Shown: positions 7,108 to 16,194, counted from the first letter of the stretch. The stretch: DNA of 64,000 nt from Prevotella sp. (GCA_016281055.1 JAEEHW010000144.1:48111-112110), one strand, 5' to 3'. Numbers and translations: made by a program. Notes: a model not told the origin generated them from the sequence alone.

Positions 7108-9639
7108 TTATTCTACGCTCACTTTTCGGGTGCTGGTGCCGTTCGCACCCTTCTCGCGAATGATGTATATGCCGCGTGGCAGGCGTGCAGCATCGTTGGC
7201 AGGCATAATCCTTCCATAAAGGTCATAAACGGTTGTGCTGCTTTCTGCAGATGTTGACTGCACATTATATATACCATCAGCAGCAGTTACATGTATTATA
7301 AGGGTATCACTTACAGCATCCGCACTCGCACCGTTAAGGCTCGTCACCTTGATAGGAATCCTGTAGTCGCCAGCTTCGGTAGGCACACCACTTATCTCTA
7401 TCGTCTTGGCAGAACTTGAAATAGTCTTCTTCAGTCCGGCAGGCAGTCCCACTACATAGCTATCGTCAGCAGAGTAAGTACGAGTCTGCGATACAGCCTT
7501 CGCATATCGGGTATTAGAGAAGAACCTGAAGTCTTCGCCCACCTTAACGGTGTATTCCAGCTCCTTGTTCTCCAACGACGGCAATGTCTCAACAGCAAGA
7601 TTATAGCCGAGGTGTGGAGGCTGGTTGTATGCAGTGTTCTGCCAGCATATACCCATGCGGTAGGTATGGTCATGCATCAATGTAGGCACGGCATAGTCAG
7701 TTGCCTTGTTGGTTGAGTAGATACCGAGATAAGTCTCAGTGCCGGTTACACTGTAGAGCACCAACTCTTCGCGCCAGTCACCAAAGAGATCTGCCGAAAT
7801 GCACGGAGTATTCTTTGAAGAGTTACATGTAGAGCTTGGTCCAAAACTGGAGGCCGTCATAAGACGGCTGAAGGATTTGCCTGAGTCATTATATTTGTCA
7901 ATCACATTGCCGTCAAGCAACTCGTCCTGCACATCACCATCCCAATAGATACGGAAGTTCACAGAACTGGTGGCAGTAGATGCGATATCACCGGTTGTCA
8001 CGCTACGCTGATGCCTACCGTTAAGAGGCTCTCCATACTTATTTATATAAACTTCCAGCTCATTCACGTCTGTTGTTTTACTGTCATCCTTTATCTGATC
8101 AGCAGAACTAAACCACCATTCTTTTGTATTCGCAGACAACTGTGCAGCCATTCCGCGACCATTATCAACTCCATGGTTGCCACCCTTCAGCAAAATTTCT
8201 CCAGTAGCGGCGTCATGCACGTCCCATGAGTAGTAACCTTTTTCCTCATGCACCTCATATACCTGAAGTCCCTTACGTCCTGGTATCATCGCTCCCATGT
8301 GTATGGCATCACCATGACCGAACCCCGTGCCATAACGCAGAGTACCGTCATGCTTCAAAGCTGCAGAACCCCAGATGATATCATCATTTCCGTCGCCATC
8401 AACATCTGCTACAGACATATTGTGGTTACCATTTTGGAACATTGTGCCGCTGCCGCTGCCGCTGGTAGGCTTAAGGTTGCTGAATTCGCGGCTTGTGGCA
8501 TTACCTTCCGCATCCCATGTAGTCACTTTATAACTAGAACCATTCTCATGAGAACTCAGCCAGCGTGGTATCAGTTTCTCACCGTTAAAGCTTACTGCCC
8601 AGATATATGCGTATGTATAGTATCCGCGACAGAATATAGCACTCGCATTATTGTCGGGACCATCTATATATGCAGTGGCGGCAAGATAGCGCTCACCACG
8701 GTTGCCATAACTGCCTGTGTCGCTTTTGCCGGAACGTGTATCCCAGTTCTTTGTACCTGCGGCAGTGCTCAGCGCTGCATCGCCATCGCGGTTTGGATAA
8801 TATGCTATGGTATGGAGAGCCTTACCTGTCGTTCCTTCAAACACAGTCAAATACTCATGACCGCCATTTATACGGCCGTCACTTGTAACATAGCTCGTTG
8901 TATTGCTGGCAGCCTTGATGGTTGCGCTCGTAGCAGCCTGATTCACGTAGTTGCCCACGCCGTCCTTACTGCCGGGAGCAGTCTTACACATCATCTCTGC
9001 CTTGCCGTCACCGTCATAGTCATACACCTGGAACTGTGTATAGTGTGCACCGGCACGGATGTTCCTGCCGAGGTCTATGCGCCACAGCTTTTTGCCGTCA
9101 AGCTTATAGCAGTCTATATACACGTTGTCTGTAACGCCTGCCTGTGAGTTATCCTTGGCGGTTGACGGATCCCACTTCACGAATATCTCGTACTCACCGT
9201 CGCCGTCCACATCACCAACGGAGCAATCGTTAGGAGTGTATGTTCCTTTATTGGCAGCACCTGCAGCAGGGCGGTCAAGGGGCAGTTTCATATACACATT
9301 AGTCCATGCCTGCACGGCATCAGTAGTGTCAACGGCCTCCCCATTGACTTTTGTCACAACCTTGTATTGTGACGAGCTTGTGCCATTGGCGTCTTTGTAA
9401 TTGGTGACTTTCAGGTTTGATGCCAGCCTTACATTATTGCGCAATACGTCAAACGTGGTATTGTAAGGGTCGTCAGTTCCGAGCAGCCGCCATGTGACGA
9501 GTCGGCCTGTGCCGTCGTTGCTAAATGGTACGGCAACGACACCGCGACCAAGTTTCTCCATTTGGCTGACGGGAGTGATCTGTGCATGCATACATATCAC
9601 TCCTACAGCCAACAAAAAAGTGGTGTAGAATTTCTTCAT
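7108..9639 (-). CDS. Rhamnogalacturonan lyase, polysaccharide lyase family 11, T9SS-exported
   Basis: An 843-residue secreted enzyme. It has a signal peptide (MKKFYTTFLLAVGVICMHAQ), then a PL11 eight-bladed propeller with repeated calcium-type blade motifs (DVDGDGEYEIFVKWD, YDYDGDGKAEMMCKT, DVDGDGNDDIIWG, DLFGDWREELVLY). PL11 cleaves the rhamnogalacturonan I backbone of pectin by beta-elimination. After about 690 there are Ig/cadherin-like segments and a type A T9SS sorting domain at the end (VYDLYGRIMP, LPRGIYIIRE, KVSVE). The start at 9639 was chosen over an upstream ATG because it begins a clean signal peptide and a -7 box lies at 9678-9685. No SusC/SusD pair is adjacent. Confidence 0.92.
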   Translation of the reverse strand: MKKFYTTFLLAVGVICMHAQITPVSQMEKLGRGVVAVPFSNDGTGRLVTWRLLGTDDPYNTTFDVLRNNVRLASNLKVTNYKDANGTSSSQYKVVTKVNGEAVDTTDAVQAWTNVYMKLPLDRPAAGAANKGTYTPNDCSVGDVDGDGEYEIFVKWDPSTAKDNSQAGVTDNVYIDCYKLDGKKLWRIDLGRNIRAGAHYTQFQVYDYDGDGKAEMMCKTAPGSKDGVGNYVNQAATSATIKAASNTTSYVTSDGRINGGHEYLTVFEGTTGKALHTIAYYPNRDGDAALSTAAGTKNWDTRSGKSDTGSYGNRGERYLAATAYIDGPDNNASAIFCRGYYTYAYIWAVSFNGEKLIPRWLSSHENGSSYKVTTWDAEGNATSREFSNLKPTSGSGSGTMFQNGNHNMSVADVDGDGNDDIIWGSAALKHDGTLRYGTGFGHGDAIHMGAMIPGRKGLQVYEVHEEKGYYSWDVHDAATGEILLKGGNHGVDNGRGMAAQLSANTKEWWFSSADQIKDDSKTTDVNELEVYINKYGEPLNGRHQRSVTTGDIASTATSSVNFRIYWDGDVQDELLDGNVIDKYNDSGKSFSRLMTASSFGPSSTCNSSKNTPCISADLFGDWREELVLYSVTGTETYLGIYSTNKATDYAVPTLMHDHTYRMGICWQNTAYNQPPHLGYNLAVETLPSLENKELEYTVKVGEDFRFFSNTRYAKAVSQTRTYSADDSYVVGLPAGLKKTISSSAKTIEISGVPTEAGDYRIPIKVTSLNGASADAVSDTLIIHVTAADGIYNVQSTSAESSTTVYDLYGRIMPANDAARLPRGIYIIREKGANGTSTRKVSVE

Positions 9640-9677
9640 GTTTTGATTAATTATGTATCTATTAGCAAATTCGATTG

Positions 9678-9736
9678 CAAATTTACGAAAAAAAAACCAA
9701 ACATCAGTCATTTGTTATTTTTTTTTTGTAATTTTG
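9678..9736. promoter_or_regulatory. Divergent promoter region, PL11 (-) and GT4 (+)
   Basis: TAAATTTG on the minus strand (complement of 9678-9685) faces the PL11 gene; TAATTTTG on the plus strand (9729-9736) faces the GT4 gene, 5 bases before its ATG. Neither has a TTTG at the usual 19-20 base spacing, so these calls rest on the -7 boxes only. Confidence 0.5.
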
Positions 9737-9741
9737 CAGAC

Positions 9742-10797
9742 ATGAAAATCGCATTCGACGCAAAAAGATACTATCACAACCATACAGGATTGGGAAATTA
9801 CAGCCGCACATTGGTAAACGACCTGACGTTGCAGTTTAGTGATGTGGAGGCAGTGCTGTATGATAGCAAAACGATGGAACGTACCTTCCGTCTGGGCAGA
9901 AAAGCCGCAGGTGAAGGGTGTCAGTTGTTTCACGGACTGTCAAACGAACTGCCACGCGATATAGTGAAGACCGACATTTCGTCAGTGGTGACAATGCACG
10001 ATGTGGCATGGCGCACATTTCCTGACATGTACAAGCCATGGGACAGACTAATATATGACTGGAAATACGGATGGAGCGCACGCCACGCCACACGTGTGGT
10101 GTGTATCAGTCAGTCAACAAAGCGTGACGTGATGCGCTTCTATGATATACCAGAAGAGCGCATAAGCGTGATATACCAGTCTGTCGGCAAACATTATTAC
10201 ACCCCCATGGACGATAAAGAGGCAGAGAGGATAGTGCAGACACTGCCATACCTGAAAGACAGACCATATATACTCACCGTGGGAAGTATAAACAGCAGGA
10301 AGAACCTACTCAACATGGTAAAGGCATACGCAGCCTTGCCGCAGAAAGACAGACCTGTGTTTGTCGTCGTGGGCAACGGCAGGGAATATCGCAGGAAGGT
10401 GGAAGAGTATATAAAGGAAAAGAATTTGCAGAACGACATACATATAGAATCCAATATCCATGACGGCAGGGTGTTGCAGGCATTATACACGCGAGCCATG
10501 TTGTTGATGTACCCATCGTTCTATGAAGGATTCGGCTTGCCTGTCGTTGAGGCATCGTTGCAGCGTTGCCCTGTCATCACGAGCAACGTGTCTTCACTTC
10601 CAGAAGCTGCAGGTGATGCTGCTCTGCAGTGTAATCCTGCATCGGTTGGAGAACTGACTGATGCGTTGCAGTTGTTGCTTGAAAATGAACAGGAGCGCAA
10701 ATGGCGTGGAAATGATAGTTATGATTATTGTATGCGAATGTTTCATCCGGATACACTGACGCGTCAGATGTATGAAATGTATGCTTCGCTATGCTGA
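9742..10797 (+). CDS. Glycosyltransferase family 4 protein
   Basis: A 351-residue GT-B fold glycosyltransferase. The N-terminal half begins MKIAFDAKRYYHNHTGLGNY, with the glycine-rich acceptor loop. The C-terminal half has the donor-binding YPSFYEGFGLPVVEA motif with the E-x7-E pair typical of retaining GT4 enzymes. It would transfer an NDP-sugar to a surface polysaccharide or lipid acceptor. The start at 9742 follows a -7 box by 5 bases; an ORF extension of 60 codons upstream runs through the promoter and is rejected. It overlaps gtrA by 7 bases, so the two are probably one functional unit. Confidence 0.88.
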   Translation: MKIAFDAKRYYHNHTGLGNYSRTLVNDLTLQFSDVEAVLYDSKTMERTFRLGRKAAGEGCQLFHGLSNELPRDIVKTDISSVVTMHDVAWRTFPDMYKPWDRLIYDWKYGWSARHATRVVCISQSTKRDVMRFYDIPEERISVIYQSVGKHYYTPMDDKEAERIVQTLPYLKDRPYILTVGSINSRKNLLNMVKAYAALPQKDRPVFVVVGNGREYRRKVEEYIKEKNLQNDIHIESNIHDGRVLQALYTRAMLLMYPSFYEGFGLPVVEASLQRCPVITSNVSSLPEAAGDAALQCNPASVGELTDALQLLLENEQERKWRGNDSYDYCMRMFHPDTLTRQMYEMYASLC

Positions 10798-11192
10798 AAG
10801 AAAGACTGAAAGAAATAAAGAATGCAGATGAAGGCAAGGCACAGTTCGTGCGTTTTGTGCTTAATGGATGTTTCTCTGCCGCCGTGCATTATGCAGTGTA
10901 TTATGCCATGCAGTTTCTGATAGAGGTGAATGTGGCGTATGCTGTAGGATATGTTGTGAGTTTCCTGATAAATTACTACACCACATGTCGCTTCACATTT
11001 CGCAGACAGCCTACATGGAAGCATTTTATTGGTTTCTCGGGTTCGCATGGCGTGAATTTCATATTACATGTGGTGTTGTTCTGGTGTTGTATGCAGTTGG
11101 GCGTACACAGACTCGTCGCACCTGTTATAGTGATGGGAATAGCCATGTTGATACAGTTCACGATACTGCGTTTTGTGTTTAAGAAAAGTTAA
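10791..11192 (+). CDS. GtrA family membrane protein
   Basis: A 133-residue protein with four predicted transmembrane segments (about 18-40, 45-62, 75-98 and 103-127). It matches the GtrA/DPMS_TMD family (QFVRFVLNGCFSAAVHYAVY, NYYTTCRFTFRR). GtrA proteins are proposed to flip or anchor lipid-linked sugars, or serve as membrane partners of DPM-like synthases. Its start overlaps the GT4 stop. A separate DPM1-like GT2 lies 5 kb away. Confidence 0.9.
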   Translation: MLKERLKEIKNADEGKAQFVRFVLNGCFSAAVHYAVYYAMQFLIEVNVAYAVGYVVSFLINYYTTCRFTFRRQPTWKHFIGFSGSHGVNFILHVVLFWCCMQLGVHRLVAPVIVMGIAMLIQFTILRFVFKKS

Positions 11193-11207
11193 AAATACAT
11201 GCAGCCT

Positions 11208-11239
11208 ATTGCACGTTATCTGAAAACTTAGTACATTTG
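11208..11239 (+). promoter_or_regulatory. Promoter of the helical lipoprotein gene
   Basis: ATTG at 11208-11211, 20 bases, TACATTTG at 11232-11239; leader of about 38 bases before the ATG at 11282. Confidence 0.7.
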
Positions 11240-11281
11240 CACTCAGCAAATCCTTAAATATTAACCAAAACAAGAAAAACA

Positions 11282-11896
11282 ATGAAAAAACTTTTCTTTA
11301 TGGCCCTGGCTTGTGCCGTGATGGGCTTCGCTTCATGCGGAAACAAAACCGCAGAGAATGCAGAACAGGCGGATTCCGCTGCTGTTGATTCAGTAATGGA
11401 TGCAGATGCTATGGTGTCGGCTCTTGGAGAGAAATTGAATGCTAACGACCCTGCGGCTCTCGCTACTCTGTCGCAGCAGGCACAGCAGACTATCGCAGAT
11501 CTTATTGCGAAGGGTGATACCGCTGCAGCCAAGGCTTACGCATCAAAAATCAAGGAATTTGTTGATGCCAATGCAGAAAAGGTAAAGCAGGTGGCAAGTG
11601 GCAACGAAACAATAAACGGACTGGTGAACACCGTCAAGTCTACAAGTGTTACAGATCTCGCCAACCAAGCTGCTGCCGCAGTAAAGGCTGATGCCAATCA
11701 GGCTGCCAACCAGGTGAAGGAGGCTACCAATGAGAAGGTACAGGAAGCCAAGGATGCTGCTAAGGAAAAGGTGAACGAGCAGGTTGACGCTGCCAAGCAG
11801 AAGACCAACGAAAAGATTGACGCCGCTAAGCAAAAGGCCAATGACGAGGTGAACAAAGCCACCAACAAGGCTCTCAATAAGATAGGACTGCAGTAA
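11282..11896 (+). CDS. Alanine/lysine-rich helical lipoprotein
   Basis: A 204-residue predicted lipoprotein: MKKLFFMALACAVMGFASC, Cys19 lipidated. The mature part is almost entirely Ala, Lys, Glu, Asn and Asp. From about 125 it shows 11-residue periodicity (AKQKTNEKIDA, AKQKANDEVNK, AKDAAKEKVNE) like LEA or apolipoprotein-type amphipathic helices, which suggests a long helix lying on a membrane or coiled coils. The function is unknown; envelope or stress protection is a guess from composition. It is monocistronic, with its own promoter and a strong terminator. Confidence 0.8.
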   Translation: MKKLFFMALACAVMGFASCGNKTAENAEQADSAAVDSVMDADAMVSALGEKLNANDPAALATLSQQAQQTIADLIAKGDTAAAKAYASKIKEFVDANAEKVKQVASGNETINGLVNTVKSTSVTDLANQAAAAVKADANQAANQVKEATNEKVQEAKDAAKEKVNEQVDAAKQKTNEKIDAAKQKANDEVNKATNKALNKIGLQ

Positions 11897-11908
11897 AGTA
11901 CCATCATA

Positions 11909-11960
11909 AATAAAGTGAAGGCTGGATGTAAACACATTTACATCCAGCCTTCACTTTATT
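11909..11960. terminator. Perfect 22-bp terminator hairpin
   Basis: Arms 11909-11930 and 11939-11960 (core AAGTGAAGGCTGGATGTA) with an 8-base loop and T-rich 3' flank. Shared by the lipoprotein gene (+) and rsmD (-), whose stop is 21 bases away. Confidence 0.85.
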
Positions 11961-11981
11961 ATTTCCTATTTGATTCACTTT

Positions 11982-12521
11982 TTAATCCTCTGTTTGATTC
12001 CTGAACAGACTGAAATTAACGCTTCCGTATGCGCGGTGTTCAAGAAACTGAGGATGTGTGGAGAAATCGTTTTGTTTGCCATGCTCAAGAATGAACAAAC
12101 CATCGGGCTTGAGCAGTGGCAGGGCTTTGTCAGGTATCTCCGTAAGTGTGGGCAGTGCGTATGGAGGGTCTGCAAATATGATGTCAAACTGTCGTTTGCA
12201 GCTCTTTAGGAAACGAAAAACATCACCGCGTATCAAAGTGTGATTATCGGTGCCCAGTTTCTCTACGCATTGATTGATGAAACGTGCGTGGTCACGGTCC
12301 AACTCTACGCTGACCACATCACCGCAACCGCGTGAGAGCAGTTCAATGGTTATGCTGCCTGTGCCAGCAAAGAGATCCAAAGCTGCCAAACCGTCAAAGT
12401 CCACATAACCCATCATCACGTTGAAGATGTTTTCCTTGGCAAAGTCGGTGGTTGGACGTGCCTTGAACGAACGTGGGATATCAAAATGCCTTCCCTTGTA
12501 TTTACCTGTTATTATCCTCAT
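11982..12521 (-). CDS. rsmD: 16S rRNA (guanine(966)-N2)-methyltransferase RsmD
   Basis: A 179-residue Rossmann methyltransferase. The SAM-binding motif DLFAGTGS is at 49-56 and the catalytic DPPY at 118-121; the N-terminus MRIITGKYKGRHFDIP is typical of RsmD. It methylates G966 of 16S rRNA in the small subunit. Last gene of a three-gene minus-strand operon, 35 bases after the DUF3822 gene, a linkage common in Bacteroidota. Confidence 0.93.
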   Translation of the reverse strand: MRIITGKYKGRHFDIPRSFKARPTTDFAKENIFNVMMGYVDFDGLAALDLFAGTGSITIELLSRGCGDVVSVELDRDHARFINQCVEKLGTDNHTLIRGDVFRFLKSCKRQFDIIFADPPYALPTLTEIPDKALPLLKPDGLFILEHGKQNDFSTHPQFLEHRAYGSVNFSLFRNQTED

Positions 12522-12556
12522 GTAAAACCGTGGTGTAAGTCTTTCTCACCAGTGTA

Positions 12557-13357
12557 TCATCCAATCATCATGTCAAATGGCATGCCATTAACCTCTGCCA
12601 ATGGTGAGCGGTTGAGGTCAGCACTGGGGTTGATGTCGTACAGTCGTGTAACATAGCTCTGTAATCGGCCGCGCAACCATTTTTCATGCGGCATGTCACC
12701 AATGACGAATAGGTCGTCCTCCTCCTGGTTCATGCCCAGCTGTTTCCATACGAAAAGAATGTAGTACAGGGCATCGTGGGCGTGTGTGGCATCAAAAGAG
12801 TTCGCAAAACGCACACGTCCTCTCTCAAACTGGCACACGTCAACGGTCTTGTCATGGAAGTAAGCGAAGAGCTTGCGGTGTTGTCCCGACTGGTAATAAC
12901 GGTTGTACAGATGTTTCCATATAGGGTACATGACGTTGCACACTTCTACATTGGGACAGTTGTCTGTCACTACCATGTGCAGGTCACTGTTTATTGTGAA
13001 TATGCCCATGGCATTAAGGGTGGACATCTGTTTGACGATTTTCTCCTCCCCCTTGTGGCCGGTCATAACACTGCTGTACACAGCTTCTATGTCAAGATCC
13101 TCGTCGATAGTGTCAAATTCCTCTTGTGGTAAAAGTACTATAGGCGTGGAAACCATCAAGGTGGTGTTCTCCACGCCGTCTGTTAGTTCCGGCAAGATCT
13201 TGAAAGCCTCGCGGAGGTTGGCTGCCAGTGACATCTCACTCTTCACTTCATAGGGAATGAAACTGAAAGTGCCATCAACAGCCTTGACAAGGAACGATAA
13301 CGTCCCTTGTCCGGCTCTTATTGTCAAACTCTTGCTTGAATTAGTGTTTTCTGCCAT
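12557..13357 (-). CDS. DUF3822 family protein
   Basis: A 266-residue cytoplasmic protein of the DUF3822 family, recognised by its overall pattern (LTIRAGQGTLSFLVKA at the start; FAYFHDKTVDVCQFERGRVR and the FDATHAHDALYYILFVWKQLG stretch in the second half) and by its position next to rsmD. The family has an actin/ASKHA-like fold and no known activity. It lies 9 bases after the beta-repeat protein gene. Confidence 0.8.
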   Translation of the reverse strand: MAENTNSSKSLTIRAGQGTLSFLVKAVDGTFSFIPYEVKSEMSLAANLREAFKILPELTDGVENTTLMVSTPIVLLPQEEFDTIDEDLDIEAVYSSVMTGHKGEEKIVKQMSTLNAMGIFTINSDLHMVVTDNCPNVEVCNVMYPIWKHLYNRYYQSGQHRKLFAYFHDKTVDVCQFERGRVRFANSFDATHAHDALYYILFVWKQLGMNQEEDDLFVIGDMPHEKWLRGRLQSYVTRLYDINPSADLNRSPLAEVNGMPFDMMIG

Positions 13358-13366
13358 CTGATTATA

Positions 13367-13813
13367 TTATCTTACCAGCATGTCAGAGAAAAACCACACT
13401 GCAACGATACGTTTATCAACGTCCTTGGCTACACCCATGACACGGTCGGCACAGTCTGTTACCACACCTTTCTTTGATATCTTGCCAACATAACTGTTGA
13501 GGCCATTACGCACAGTGCCGTTTTTCAATACACATCCAATGTAGCGGCCCTTCTCGTCACGTATGGTGTTTTCTGCATCAATCTTTCCACGCACCACATC
13601 ATAACCGTCACGGATGGTGCCATCAGAGTCAAACCTGCCTACACGGCGTGTGAAACGGTCAAATACTACACCCTCATCGTCAATTCTGCAAATAACATGA
13701 TTGTTGGCGTCATATATAAGCTGCTCAGCGTGAAGGCCAAGAGTAAACACTATTGATTGCAACATCACCAATGCTACAGTCAGTATTATTCTTTTTTGTA
13801 CTTTCATTTTCAT
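13367..13813 (-). CDS. Small secreted beta-repeat protein
   Basis: A 148-residue protein with a signal peptide (about 1-29, ending LGLHA). The rest is made of short strand repeats of about 16-18 residues of the form G-x-I/F-D-x-x-G-x-I/V-R-D-G (GRFDSDGTIRDGYDVV, GKIDAENTIRDEKGRY, GCVLKNGTVRNGLNSY, GKISKKGVVTD), which suggests a small propeller or flower fold. It resembles the proteins called 5-fold beta-flower in Bacteroidota annotations, but that name is from memory. First gene of the operon with DUF3822 and rsmD. Function unknown. Confidence 0.72.
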   Translation of the reverse strand: MKMKVQKRIILTVALVMLQSIVFTLGLHAEQLIYDANNHVICRIDDEGVVFDRFTRRVGRFDSDGTIRDGYDVVRGKIDAENTIRDEKGRYIGCVLKNGTVRNGLNSYVGKISKKGVVTDCADRVMGVAKDVDKRIVAVWFFSDMLVR

Positions 13814-13866
13814 TTTCTCCTTTAATTTAAGTAAATAATAAAGTTGATAATGCTTTATTGATGAGG

Positions 13867-13898
13867 CAAAGTTACAGATTATTTCTTAACCTAACAAA
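13867..13898 (-). promoter_or_regulatory. Promoter of the beta-repeat/DUF3822/rsmD operon
   Basis: Minus strand TTTG (13895-13898), 20 bases, TAACTTTG (13867-13874). Divergent from the RecD-like helicase promoter 17 bases away. Confidence 0.8.
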
Positions 13899-13914
13899 TA
13901 ATTTGCGAAAAAAG

Positions 13915-13946
13915 TTTGTCTGAGAATAAAAAAAACGTTAACTTTG
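13915..13946 (+). promoter_or_regulatory. Promoter of the RecD-like helicase gene
   Basis: TTTG 13915-13918, 20 bases, TAACTTTG 13939-13946. The ATG begins at 13952, only 5 bases after the -7 box, so transcription would start at or next to the start codon (leaderless). Confidence 0.8.
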
Positions 13947-13951
13947 TACAC

Positions 13952-15439
13952 ATGACGACCACAGAATTCAAAAATCTCATACTTCAGAACGCTTCTTTTG
14001 TTCCAACAGATGATCAAAAATATGCTATAGACGAATTTACCCATTTGTTGGCATGCCGTGAGCAGGCGGCAATGATACTGCGTGGTTCTGCAGGGACGGG
14101 TAAGACGTCAATTGTAAGTGTCATGGTGCGCACTCTTCTCGGTTTGCGGCAGAAAGTCATCCTGCTTGCTCCGACAGGTAGGGCTGCCAAGGTGTTGTCT
14201 CAACACTGCGGTTGGCCGGCATCTACTATCCATCGTAAGATTTATAGGCAAAAGAGTATAGGTGATGATTTTAATCTCGACGTAAATCTGCATACAGATA
14301 CGCTGTTTGTGGTTGACGAGGCTTCCATGATTAGTACCATGCCTCAGATTGCTTCTGAAGGGATGCCTTCGTTTGGAACAGGGAACAGCAGTGTCATAGA
14401 TGACTTGATAACCTATGTGTATTCTGGGCGCAACTGTAGCATGATGCTTGTTGGTGATACTGCACAGTTGCCTCCAGTAGGAGAAGAAGAAGCTCCAGCG
14501 TTGCGTGAGTATATACTTGAATGTTATGGTTTGAAGGTATTCCATTGTGACCTCAATGAAGTGGTGAGACAAGAGGAGGAATCTGGCATTTTGTGGAATG
14601 CCACAATGGTAAGGCGCCTTATTACCCATGACGAGATGACGCAGTTGCCGCGATTGCGCTTCCAGGGATTTGCAGACATACGCATGTTGCAAGGTAATGA
14701 ATTAATAGAAACATTGGAAGAAAGTTACCATAATGTGGGACTGGATGACACAGTGGTGATAACACGCAGTAACAAACGTGCTAATATATATAATAATGGC
14801 ATTAGGACACGTATCCTTGATCATGAAGGCGAGTTATGTAGCGGTGACCGAATAATGATTGTAAAGAATCATTATTTCGACAACAAAAACAAACCGAAGG
14901 CTGATGCAGAGGAAGAAGATCAACTTTCATATATTGCCAATGGTGACATGGCAATAGTGCGAAGGGCGAGAAATATTAGGGAATTCTATGGATTCCGCTT
15001 TGCTGACCTTACACTTCAGTTTCCTGATTACAATAATGAAGAACTCTTGTTGACGGCTGTGCTTGATACATTGCAGAGCGAAGCACCGGCAATGACTGCA
15101 GAACAACGACAGATGCTTTTTGACAATGTGATGGAGGATTACATGAATCTGCCTCACAAGTCAGACCGTCTTAAAGCAGTGAAAGAAGATATATATTACA
15201 ATGCTCTGCAGATAAAATATGCGTATGCCATTACTTGTCATAAGGCGCAAGGCGGTCAGTGGAGCCATGTTTATGTGGATCAAGGTTACATGACAGATGA
15301 CATGCTTACCCCTGACTATATCCATTGGTTATATACGGCTATGACACGAGCCACAGAAGTACTTTACCTCGTCAACTGGCCGAAGGAGCAGGTAGCTTCG
15401 GGTATTTCCTCAGCCAACCGTCAAGACGTAATCGCATGA
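13952..15439 (+). CDS. RecD-like superfamily 1 DNA helicase
   Basis: A 495-residue SF1 helicase/ATPase. Walker A is GSAGTGKTS (45-53), Walker B VDEAS (121-125), motif III LVGDTAQLPPVG, and the RecD/UvrD C-terminal motif YAYAITCHKAQGGQW. It lacks the long N-terminal region of RecD2, as is usual for this Bacteroidota family. Likely role: DNA unwinding in repair or recombination. The ATG at 13952 is preferred over a TTG 12 codons upstream because the latter lies inside the promoter. Its last 68 bases overlap the 3' end of the convergent GT2 gene. Confidence 0.88.
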   Translation: MTTTEFKNLILQNASFVPTDDQKYAIDEFTHLLACREQAAMILRGSAGTGKTSIVSVMVRTLLGLRQKVILLAPTGRAAKVLSQHCGWPASTIHRKIYRQKSIGDDFNLDVNLHTDTLFVVDEASMISTMPQIASEGMPSFGTGNSSVIDDLITYVYSGRNCSMMLVGDTAQLPPVGEEEAPALREYILECYGLKVFHCDLNEVVRQEEESGILWNATMVRRLITHDEMTQLPRLRFQGFADIRMLQGNELIETLEESYHNVGLDDTVVITRSNKRANIYNNGIRTRILDHEGELCSGDRIMIVKNHYFDNKNKPKADAEEEDQLSYIANGDMAIVRRARNIREFYGFRFADLTLQFPDYNNEELLLTAVLDTLQSEAPAMTAEQRQMLFDNVMEDYMNLPHKSDRLKAVKEDIYYNALQIKYAYAITCHKAQGGQWSHVYVDQGYMTDDMLTPDYIHWLYTAMTRATEVLYLVNWPKEQVASGISSANRQDVIA

Positions 15440-16133
15440 CACCGAAGAAAGCCTCGCCGAATATTCCGCCACTCATCTTGCTGGTTCCTTCGCGACGGTT
15501 TACAAAGATTACAGGCACCTCTTTCAACTTGAAACCAATCTTGTAGGCGGTGTATTTCATTTCTATCTGGAAGGCGTAGCCCTTGAAACGGATTTTGTCA
15601 AGTTCTATCGTTTCAAGCACACGACGGCGATAGCACTTGAATCCGGCTGTGGTGTCATGAACTTTGAATCCAGTGATAAAGCGGACGTATTTAGATGCGA
15701 AATAAGACATCAGTACGCGGCCGATAGGCCAGTTGACCACATTCACGCCACTGACATAGCGCGAACCGATGGCAACGTCATATCCTTCGTCTGCACATGC
15801 ACTGTATAGACGCGGTACATCGTTTGGATCGTGGCTGAAGTCGGCATCCATCTCGAAAATATATTGGTAGTCATGCTCCAGTGCCCATTTGAAACCCTTG
15901 ATGTAGGCTGTGCCAAGTCCGAGTTTGCCTTCGCGTTCTTCAATAAAGAGCTGACCGTCAAACTCGTTTTTAATCAGACCATGCACAATGTCGGCAGTAC
16001 CGTCGGGGGAACCGTCGTCAATAACCAGTATGTGGAAACTCTTCTCCAAAGAGAAGATGGCACGTATAATTTTCTCTATGTTCTCTTTCTCATTATATGT
16101 TGGTATAATGATTATGCTGTCACTTGCCTTCAT
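15372..16133 (-). CDS. Polyprenol monophosphomannose (dolichol-phosphate mannose) synthase-like GT2
   Basis: A 253-residue GT2 enzyme with the DPM1 pattern: DDGSPDGT (39-46), the metal-binding DAD at 96-98 in EMDADFSHDP, and DTTAGFKCYRR. DPM-type enzymes move mannose (or glucose) from GDP-/UDP-sugar to polyprenyl phosphate at the inner membrane face. There is no C-terminal membrane domain, so it is the soluble catalytic class. A -7 box (TACTTTTG, complement of 16168-16175) lies 34 bases upstream, divergent from mfd. The 3' end overlaps the RecD-like gene by 68 bases. Confidence 0.9.
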   Translation of the reverse strand: MKASDSIIIIPTYNEKENIEKIIRAIFSLEKSFHILVIDDGSPDGTADIVHGLIKNEFDGQLFIEEREGKLGLGTAYIKGFKWALEHDYQYIFEMDADFSHDPNDVPRLYSACADEGYDVAIGSRYVSGVNVVNWPIGRVLMSYFASKYVRFITGFKVHDTTAGFKCYRRRVLETIELDKIRFKGYAFQIEMKYTAYKIGFKLKEVPVIFVNRREGTSKMSGGIFGEAFFGVMRLRLDGWLRKYPKLPAPSAS

Positions 16134-16194
16134 CTTTCCCTATTTGACTTATTTCTTGTTTCAGATGCAAAAGTACTAAAATTTCTTCAAACTC

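Noticed and set aside
8248..9147. 299-codon plus-strand ORF
   Set aside because: Lies entirely antisense within the PL11 lyase gene, whose domains and sorting signal are unambiguous.
9562..9741. N-terminal extension of the GT4 glycosyltransferase
   Set aside because: It would overlap the PL11 gene start and the divergent promoter region; homologous proteins begin at MKIAFDAKRY.
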